Program-made: the position numbers and the translations under genes
Notes under the pieces: model-generated
What the model was told of the DNA's origin: nothing
The model's input: only the letters and a program-made list of their open reading frames with translations
Database searches by the model: none
Shown: positions 1 to 6,677 of the stretch, one piece after another
How positions within the stretch are numbered: position 1 is the first letter of the stretch
Layout of the letters: each line of letters opens with the position of its first letter
DNA from: Podila epigama
Taxonomy: Eukaryota; Mortierellomycota; Mortierellomycetes; Mortierellales; Mortierellaceae
Direction: 5' to 3'
DNA: 12,476 nucleotides
Assembly: GCA_015679605.1 (NCBI GenBank)
Contig: JAAAVE010000374.1
Span: forward strand, 1 to 12,476

Positions 1-104
1 TTTTTTTCTGTTCATTGACATGAATGAGTCTAGGCAAAGTAACATGTTGAGTCTGTTGAAACTCAACACGTCTATGATGTTTATTTCTTTCTGCATTTTT
101 GTAG
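1..104 (+). other. Intron sequence (probably partial) upstream of the WD40-like exon
   Basis: The stretch ends in a pyrimidine-rich tract and TTTTTGTAG, a good 3' splice site at 103-104. The reading frame of the downstream exon has a TAG stop at 102-104, so coding cannot continue upstream without splicing. A GTAACA donor-like site at 39 would define a 66-nt intron (39-104), but the exon before it would hold only about five codons (ATG at 24), because an in-frame TGA lies at 21-23. The simpler reading is that the window starts within a longer intron. Confidence 0.55.
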
Positions 105-2579
105 ATCCTGAGTGTGCATTTGGAAAAGAATACTGTCTATTCGTTTTGCATTGACGGCACACTCCGTGTCTTTGATATCCTCTCGCGCACGCTCCTGCAC
201 CAGGTCAAACTTTTGGATGTGCAGCCAAACACCACTTTGCAATGGTCCTGCCTTCAAGACTCCATGTTTCTGACGGCCACCAACAAGAAGGTTTATGTCT
301 GGCATATGGAGCATCTTGAGAGCCTGGTGCAACAGTTACAACAGCAACAGTTTCATCTGCAGATTCGGCGCCCTAGGAGCGCCATGTCCTCATCATCTGA
401 TGGCAGTCATCATTTTAGTCATGATCATTCATTCAACTTGAATCCGGGACTAGATACAAGCCTAGACATGGAATGTGGAGCTCGTGGTCCACAGGAGATG
501 CAGCAGCATCCACATCAACAACAAAAGCAAAAACTGCATTCACCACCAGAGACACCCATGGGCACTTCATCCTCCTGCTCGAGCACAGGGTCGTCGTACT
601 TTTATCCTTCAACCCCTACCACGTCGACAACGTCGACGACCTCGACGACCTCGTCTGCCCTGACTTCTTTGCTCCATGTAGAGTCTGCTAGTATGGAGAA
701 CCAAGAACCAGTCGAGACACGGATACAGCCTAGGCTGACGGCGGTACTGAACATGAGTGTGGACATGTGGTGTGGTAAAGTGACAAAGCACAACCCGCCT
801 CTGCTCATCGTAGGCTCACGCAGCTCAAGCAACAAGTTGGTGACCATGTCCCTGACGCGCGATATTATTGACCCGACAAGAGACTATGCACCGAATTATG
901 TGCCGCTCCAAGTGTTTCCAAAGCCGGTGCCTGTACAGGGGCTCCCTGGAGGACATGGACGAGGAATTATGTGCATTGACACAGATGCGAGCAAGCTAGT
1001 GGTTGGTTGTACCGGTGGCGCGATTCACGTCATGAGCATGGACCCGGCCTCGCGTCGGGTTCTGCAACCTTTGCGTGCCAACCATTCGCAGGTGGCGATT
1101 GTGACCTTGCCTCATTTGGCGCCTATCTCGTACTCTAGTCAGCAGACTGGTCTGACGCCCTTGTCGATTTCGACCTTGCCTGTGAAAGTGGGTGGTCATG
1201 GGTCAGTGGTTCACTCGCCTGGCATGACCATTAGCGGTGTATCGCCAACGTTGACCACACCCCCAACGCAATCCTTGCGCAGTAACAGCATTTCTAGTAG
1301 TGATAGTGGCAGTAGCCCTTCATTAAGACCGGTGTTCTCTCGTAGGCCGTCAGGCACGCTTCATTCGCCATCGCCCAATACGACGACGACAAGTGGCAAC
1401 GGTATGACGACACGGTTTGGACTTGCGACCCCAGACAATTCCCCCATGACGCCAACACTCCCATTGCACTTGCCATCATCGACCACTGCGGCGAAGGCCA
1501 TTGTGGACTCTAGTAAAATGATGAGTACGCTGTCGATGCCATCCCCGACTTTGTTGGCAATGTCATCGTCCAGCTTGACACCGGTTTCGAGTTTTCTTCC
1601 ATATGAGGATCAACAAGAGATTCTAGTGACGGATGAGGACGATGAGGATAGCATGTCCGAGTCTCTAAACCAAGGCGAGACAGCACGAAAAAGTCATCAT
1701 GATCTTCAACAGGTAAAAAAACCTGTTGGTATGCTCATGAGCGGCAAGCCAGCGACGGCTACAGGCTCTGTCACCAAGAAGACCTCATCGTCGTCATCGT
1801 CCCCATTGTCCTCAACGGTAGAGAAACAACATGGAATGCAAAAGACAGGTCAACAAAAGTCTTTTGGAAAGAAGCCGTTCATGTCGACTTCGACAGGATC
1901 CCCTTCGTCGTCTTTGACATTGTCGTCGTGCTTTCCGTCGTCGTCGTCTTCACTGTCCTCTTCATCGTCGACGGGATCGTCTCCAAGTCCTGTTTCAGGT
2001 AGTCATCACCATAGCAGCAACAGCAGCAACGCTGTCACTCACAAGGGCAAAGACAAAGAAAAAGACAGCAAGAGCAAGGATAACAGCAGCCAAAGTAGCA
2101 TCAGGTCATCATCGCCATCGCTTTCAGGCTTTTCAAAGTATATTTCTGGACCACCTGGACGAATGATGATGCGTCGCCGGGCTAGTTCACACGCATGGAC
2201 GACGACGACAACATCGTCCAAAGCGACTACAGCGGATATCAACCATCATATGACGACGACAGTGATTTCAACAGATGGTAAAGGGCACAAGACTTCAGCA
2301 GCAGCGTTGATGATGAAGGCACGAAACCGATCGGACCCAGATTTGTTGGCATCCTTTAATGGCTACAGTACAAATTTCGGACCTGGATCAGTGTCTGTCG
2401 TGGTGACTTCACAACAACAACAACAGCAACATACATCTTCAACACCTTTGCCAGTCTCGTCCAAAGTGTCTCTTACTTCGTCGACGCCTTCTCCAACGAC
2501 GAGGAGCTCGACAAAGGGGTGGTCATTGTCTTCTCCCTGGAATAGTCCCTCACGTCGATTGAGCAAGAACAAGACGTGA
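105..2579 (+). CDS. WD40-like protein with long Ser/Thr-rich tail (3' part of gene)
   Basis: Last exon of a gene, open from the splice acceptor at 103-104 to TGA at 2577-2579, giving 824 visible residues (residue 1 is the Ile codon at 105). Four stretches resemble degenerate WD40 blades: about 11-35 (IDGTLRVFDI), 53-68 (KKVYVWHM), 233-250 (LLIVGSRSSSNKLV) and 285-312 (LVVGCTGGAIHVMSM). A Gln-rich helix-like segment lies at about 75-87. A Thr/Ser repeat from ACGTCGACG-type codons lies near 173-183. From about residue 330 on, the protein is mostly low-complexity Ser/Thr/Pro with an acidic patch (DEDDED, 511-516), poly-Ser runs, a basic RRRASS at 690-695 that fits a PKA-type R-R-x-S site, and a Gln run near the end. 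WD40 proteins are generally scaffolds for protein complexes, so a scaffold role is likely, but partner and pathway cannot be read here. There is no F-box, RING or enzyme motif in the visible part. Missing blades are probably encoded upstream. I do not recognise a specific orthologue. Confidence 0.75.
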   Translation: MLSVHLEKNTVYSFCIDGTLRVFDILSRTLLHQVKLLDVQPNTTLQWSCLQDSMFLTATNKKVYVWHMEHLESLVQQLQQQQFHLQIRRPRSAMSSSSDGSHHFSHDHSFNLNPGLDTSLDMECGARGPQEMQQHPHQQQKQKLHSPPETPMGTSSSCSSTGSSYFYPSTPTTSTTSTTSTTSSALTSLLHVESASMENQEPVETRIQPRLTAVLNMSVDMWCGKVTKHNPPLLIVGSRSSSNKLVTMSLTRDIIDPTRDYAPNYVPLQVFPKPVPVQGLPGGHGRGIMCIDTDASKLVVGCTGGAIHVMSMDPASRRVLQPLRANHSQVAIVTLPHLAPISYSSQQTGLTPLSISTLPVKVGGHGSVVHSPGMTISGVSPTLTTPPTQSLRSNSISSSDSGSSPSLRPVFSRRPSGTLHSPSPNTTTTSGNGMTTRFGLATPDNSPMTPTLPLHLPSSTTAAKAIVDSSKMMSTLSMPSPTLLAMSSSSLTPVSSFLPYEDQQEILVTDEDDEDSMSESLNQGETARKSHHDLQQVKKPVGMLMSGKPATATGSVTKKTSSSSSSPLSSTVEKQHGMQKTGQQKSFGKKPFMSTSTGSPSSSLTLSSCFPSSSSSLSSSSSTGSSPSPVSGSHHHSSNSSNAVTHKGKDKEKDSKSKDNSSQSSIRSSSPSLSGFSKYISGPPGRMMMRRRASSHAWTTTTTSSKATTADINHHMTTTVISTDGKGHKTSAAALMMKARNRSDPDLLASFNGYSTNFGPGSVSVVVTSQQQQQQHTSSTPLPVSSKVSLTSSTPSPTTRSSTKGWSLSSPWNSPSRRLSKNKT

Positions 2580-2960
2580 CCGTGATTCGTGTTGTTTCAC
2601 TATCTCAACAACAGCTACAGCAGTATCAGAAGCAATAACAGCAACGACAACAACAACAAACAAAAAAAAAAACACACATTTTTTCGACTTGTAAATACAC
2701 ACCATAGCCAATGAACTTTATGAAGATAGCCACCATAAAAATATATAAAAGTTAAAACGCGTATCGTTTCTCTTATCGACAAAAAGAAAATCTCTTATTG
2801 AACGCGATTGTGAAAGGGAGCATAGATCTGGTAGCCATTTCTGTTACGTGAGCAAGAGCAAGAGCAATGTGGGAGCTGGGTCAGACTGGGATAACAAAGA
2901 GATTATGCTTTCTCCTTTGATTTATTTCATTCGTTCATGAACATGAATATGAATATGAAT

Positions 2961-2966
2961 AATAAA
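2961..2966 (+). terminator. Possible polyadenylation signal AATAAA for the WD40-like gene
   Basis: An exact AATAAA lies about 380 bp after the stop codon, in an AT-rich ATGAAT-repeat context. An alternative AT-rich element (ATAAAAATATATAAAA) lies earlier, near 2735-2750. The 3' flank before it is CAA/CAG-rich (about 2600-2660). Which site is used cannot be decided from sequence. Confidence 0.3.
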
Positions 2967-3390
2967 ATTGCATACCATTGTCAGGGGTGGACTGGGTAGG
3001 GGGAAAAAAAGGTGGGTGGATGGGTAGGTGAAAGACAAAATGCATGGCATGCACCATGTGCCAATTGACTGCACTACTTCCCCCTTTTTTTTCTTTCATT
3101 CTGACAAAAGAACATCATCAATAATGAGGTGTGGATGAGATTGAGCTTAAATATTTTCATAGATCAACCCTTGGAGTCATTTGCATTGAATAAAAAGCTA
3201 TTTGCAGATGGATGTGCATATCTTTGGCATGACATACATGCATCATCAGTATCTATCTACGAATGCATGCAAGTGCATGGGGCCCGTCCGGATACCTTTT
3301 TCTTTTTGTTGTTGTTGTCGAACTAAGATCCAAGCGAGTCTAGACCAAAACAGTAGAATTCACAATAGCAATGGCAATGTAATGGATGGG

Positions 3391-3414
3391 ACAAGGACAA
3401 GGACAAGGACAAGG
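3391..3414. repeat. Hexanucleotide repeat (ACAAGG)4
   Basis: Four perfect copies of ACAAGG in tandem, within non-coding sequence. Confidence 0.9.
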
Positions 3415-3583
3415 CGAAAAGATCCATTGTTCATTGCTCGGTGATACGATAACATGCCATGCGATAAGATGCTGTTCCTATGCTATGCTAGATACTTTGT
3501 TATATAAGCTATGCTTTGGCATGTGGTGTGTTTGTTGTCGTGCCTTATGGGGTACCATGTCGGACACAATCAGTGGTGGGCGT

Positions 3584-3720
3584 TATCCATGTTGTATCCA
3601 TGTCGTATCCATGTCATATCCATGCTGTATCCATGTCGTACCCATGTCGTACCCATGTCGCACTCATGTCGTACGTACCCATGTAGTTCCCATGTAGTAC
3701 CCATGCTGTACCCATGTGGT
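3584..3720. repeat. 11-bp minisatellite, consensus TAYCCATGTCG
   Basis: ATG trinucleotides recur at 3589, 3600, 3611, 3622, 3633, 3644, 3655 and 3666, then after one 15-bp step at 3681, 3692, 3703 and 3714. This is about 12 copies of an 11-bp unit such as TATCCATGTCG or TACCCATGTCG. The 15-bp step includes a doubled GTAC. Left copies carry TATCC and right copies TACCC, so variants are grouped along the array. Eleven is not a multiple of three, so the array is not a coding repeat. Confidence 0.9.
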
Positions 3721-3865
3721 TACCTTACCCATGCTTGCATGTACCCGACCCACTGACCCCCTGTCTTTTTTTTCTAGATTTTCCTTGCTCATTTTTCTCC
3801 CGTCTTTGCATAAATCCCGCCCTCATTCTCCATGCACCCGTCCATGCACACATGCTCATGCAACC

Positions 3866-3910
3866 ATGCATCCATCCATTCGTCCATTCGTCCATCCATT
3901 CATCTATCCA
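3866..3910. repeat. CCATYC-type degenerate tandem repeat
   Basis: Runs of CCATCCATTCGTCCATTCGTCC-like 4/8-bp units. The same family of CCATCC and CCATAT words recurs at 6103-6140, 6190-6236 and 7006-7070. Confidence 0.75.
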
Positions 3911-4273
3911 GCTTGTTCTGTGTGTGTTTCCATCCCATCCACGCTAAACCTGCGCCATGGCTTTTAAAGTTGACAGACACTGTTCCATCCGTAGCACATG
4001 TGTCTTGTCTTTGCTCTCGCCTCAACCACACATACAATAATACATCACACCGCCGCCATGGTGAGCTTGTAATAAAAAAAAAAGAAAAAAAGGGGTGCCA
4101 GGCCATGGTTGGGGAGGGGCTTTTTTTTTTTTTCTTTTTCTCCTATTTTTTTTTTTTTCTCACCACTTTTTTTTTTATTTCTCTCCTTCTCCTGTCACTC
4201 CTCCACACAACGCCAAACAACACCGCAAACGCACACACCACCATCACTGCTCACACTTGGCATCCGTTACCCC

Positions 4274-4303
4274 CCACTCCACTCCACTCCACTCCACTCC
4301 ATT
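4274..4303. repeat. Pentanucleotide repeat (CCACT)5, then CCATT
   Basis: Five perfect CCACT units followed by CCATT, then degenerate CCATTCTATT sequence to about 4345. It lies inside a 95-nt stretch (4267-4361) with no G on the + strand. Confidence 0.85.
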
Positions 4304-4845
4304 CCCATTCTACTACTCCATTCTATTCCATTCTATTTCCATTTCAACTTCAACTTCCATCGAGTCCATTTCTCGCCACATCCATTTCCAGTTCATTTTC
4401 ACTCTCCTTGACATACCCTCGGGTGAGTCTTTTCGCTTGCCACCAAAAACAAAAGATCCTGCCCCTGTCCCTGTCCCGAAGTAAGATATCACCAGTATAT
4501 GATAGCAGACATGTTATCCTTGCTTCTCTTCAAAACGCATGTCATTTGCGATATGTGCACTCGTCCATGTGTGTGTCATGTGTGATGTGACAAAGGCGTG
4601 GATTTTCGAGGCAAGGTGTTTTTTTAATTACTATACTATCCACCATCCTCATCCATCCCATCGAAGCATCCATGCCAAGATCAAACGTGTCGTCTGACTG
4701 TCTACTCTGGATGTGGAAGCATGTATGAACAAAAAGCGGGATGTCCCCATCCCCATCCTATCCCTACAGCCAGCGTCACTCTTCCTGGTCAAAGAGCAAA
4801 AGACGCATGTCATCGTCATCATCATCCCCCCCTCCTCTTCTCTTA

Positions 4846-4885
4846 CTATGCCATGCCATGCCATGCTATGCTATGCTATGCCATT
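4846..4885. repeat. Pentanucleotide repeat CYATG x8
   Basis: Eight tandem pentamers in the order CTATG, CCATG x3, CTATG x3, CCATT. The variants are grouped in blocks of three. Confidence 0.85.
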
Positions 4886-5358
4886 CCTATTGCTTTGTGT
4901 TTGTATGTACTGCACATCCTTCTCCCGTCATCGCTCCCCCTGAACAGCCTGACAGGCAAAAAGGATGACATGCTGACACCGACGAATCGACTGATTGACA
5001 TGACCGAGCATCAACGAAGTTGCCTATCTTTCCCTCAACTTGTCTATCAACCTGACCTATTCCCTCCCCCCCTTTCCTTCTTTCTTTTTGCCTCCCGTGT
5101 CCAAATGTCTGATGACAGGGCGCGTTTGTCCCCTTGTCCTTTTTTTTTTGTTTGTTTGTTTATGGATGGGTGATGAATGTGGGATATGGCTGTGGGATAT
5201 GGCCATGGGGTATGGATCCCAATATTTCCTTGCTTTTTTTCCCTTCCTTGTCCTCCTTTTCTTTTTTGCCCTTCCTCCCCCTCGTCCCTCACATAGTGAC
5301 GACTTGGATCGAGGGGTGACAAAGTGTGGAAAGTGGAAAGTGAGGGTATGCATGTAGG

Positions 5359-5377
5359 CAGTCAGTCAGTCAGTCAG
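5359..5377. repeat. Tetranucleotide repeat (CAGT)4, then CAG
   Basis: Four perfect CAGT units plus a partial one, directly followed by an 11-12-nt T tract. Confidence 0.85.
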
Positions 5378-5699
5378 ATTTTTTTTTTTTCATCCCTTCT
5401 TGTTGAACACGCATGGTTGCATGTGCAATGCTCTGTGCTCTCTCTTTTTTTTTGTGCTCCAGCAACAGCTACTTCGACAACTGGTTTCTCTGTATGCTCT
5501 TGCTCTATGAATATACCACACCACCACTTTTCATGCATGCAAAGGGAGTCAAAGAGAGTCAAAAGCAAACAGGCACAATGTTGGACATACATGGAACATT
5601 CATCCACACATGGACATGGGCATGGTCTGACCAAATGTCTGTTTAGCACGTCTATTATGTCATGCCACCAAAAAGAATAAATATCCAGTCGAGCACCAG

Positions 5700-6240
5700 C
5701 TTCTGGCGCCCCCTCTTTTTTCTTTTTTTATTTTCTTTTCATTTTCATTTTCTTTCTTTTTCTTTCCCTAACCATTGTCCAAAATCAAAATCCAAATCCA
5801 ATCCACCATTTCCACCATTTCCACCCTTTTCCCACCCTTCTTCACGTCTATCTTTCAGCATACCGTACCTTACATTCATTCATACCTACACCAACATACA
5901 AACCCCATCCTATACAGACAACCCCTTTCCTTTTCCCATTGCCATTGCCATTGCCATCCCATTCTTACCAATATTATCCATATCCATACATCCACATCCC
6001 TCCTTTTTTATTTTTCTCACTCCTGATCTCGGTGGGTCTTTTTTTTTGTATCTTTTTTGCTTCTACTGTGTCTTTTCTTTCTTCATCCTTTGTTCATCTA
6101 TTCCATCCATATCCATATCCATACCCATCCATCCACATCCAGTCCAGTCCTATCTTGACCTATCCTATCCACTCTTAGCCTTCTTTTTCATTCCCCCATC
6201 CATCTGTCTATCCTTCCATCCATTCATTCATTCATCCTCC
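5700..6240 (+). promoter_or_regulatory. Pyrimidine-rich, G-poor probable promoter/leader sequence of the zinc-finger gene
   Basis: For about 540 bp the + strand is dominated by T, C and CCAT words, with few G. It contains a (CCATTG)3 block at 5936-5953, CCATAT/CCATCC repeats at 6103-6140 and ATTC repeats at about 6220-6234. CT-rich blocks on the coding strand are common upstream of fungal genes, and the zinc-finger gene starts about 440 bp downstream on the same strand. No TATA box or transcription start can be fixed. Confidence 0.35.
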
Positions 6241-6560
6241 TTGCGTTCATACTTACTCACTTGGAGGGGTATGCTTTTTGCTTCTTACAATCAATACTGG
6301 ATGACATCACATTTTACCTCCCTATGCTCCAGGCACCTCACCCGATACAACTCCAAATAGGAGACCTCAGGGATGGGGGAGGAGGAGGCGGAGGAATGAC
6401 GGGGCCTTGGCTTGACTTTGGCCCCACCTCCTAGAACGAAATAACAACAACACCGTATCCTTACACTATTCATCCACGTAGACCAACCACATCTAATCAT
6501 TTCTATTTCATTTTCTTCCTTGACCCTTGACTTTACTTTGCCTCGCCTTTTCATGTGTAG

Positions 6561-6677
6561 CTCGGTCAACATTTGTCCTTGTCAAAACTAGGACTCGAAA
6601 GTTTGGCTTCACGCACGCTCTGCGACCATCACCCGAATCATACACCCACCCACCCACACACACACACATATCTCACG
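6561..6677 (+). other. Probable 5' UTR segment (possible coding extension) behind a 3' splice site
   Basis: A good 3' splice site (pyrimidine tract, then TGTGTAG) ends at 6560. The frame of the proposed start ATG (6678) is open back to exactly 6561, and the TAG of the splice site is its first upstream stop. Either this is a 5' UTR exon after a leader intron (donor-like sites such as GTATCC at 6454 or GTAGAC at 6477), or 39 more residues ahead of Met1 are coded and the true start is in an earlier exon. Part of it is an ACCC/AC microsatellite (6644-6668) that would read as a Thr/His/Pro run, which favours the UTR reading. Confidence 0.35.
6644..6668. repeat. (ACCC)3(AC)n microsatellite just before the start codon
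   Basis: Three ACCC units run into an AC dinucleotide repeat that ends 9 bp before the ATG at 6678. It gives the mRNA leader an unstructured A/C-rich end. Confidence 0.85.

Larger units (their letters stand above)
2580..6677. other. 4.1-kb gene-poor, repeat-rich intergenic region
   Basis: No reading frame here has protein-like composition. The open stretches (for example 3832-4590 and 5662-6360, +) translate T tracts and CCATCC, CATG and CACA repeats into runs of Phe, Ser, His and Pro. The region contains an 11-bp minisatellite, several 4-6-bp tandem repeats, long T tracts (about 4120-4185), very many TGCATG/ATGCAT words between about 3040 and 5660, and strongly pyrimidine-rich, G-poor + strand sequence at about 4267-4361 and 5700-6240. 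The left few hundred bases are probably the 3' flank of the WD40-like gene. The right part is probably promoter and 5' leader of the zinc-finger gene. No tRNA or rRNA was recognised. Confidence 0.7.

Noticed and set aside
3386-3756. Repeat protein with an 11-residue period (HVVSMSYPC-like)
   Set aside because: It is the translation of the 11-bp minisatellite, which reads all three frames in turn (33 nt = 11 codons). It has no support as a gene.
3832-4590. 252-codon open frame on the + strand
   Set aside because: It translates CCATCC, CATG and CACT repeats and long T tracts into runs of Ser, His and Phe. There is no domain, no protein-like composition and no codon pattern, so it is an effect of repeats with few stops.
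5662-6360. 232-codon open frame on the + strand
   Set aside because: It is made of Phe/Ser/Pro/Ile runs from pyrimidine-rich and CCATAT repeats. The strand bias alone removes stop codons.
2580-6677. Mobile element or CRISPR-like array
   Set aside because: No transposase or reverse transcriptase frame, no terminal repeats with target duplication, and repeat units of 4-11 bp without unique spacers. These are simple tandem repeats.
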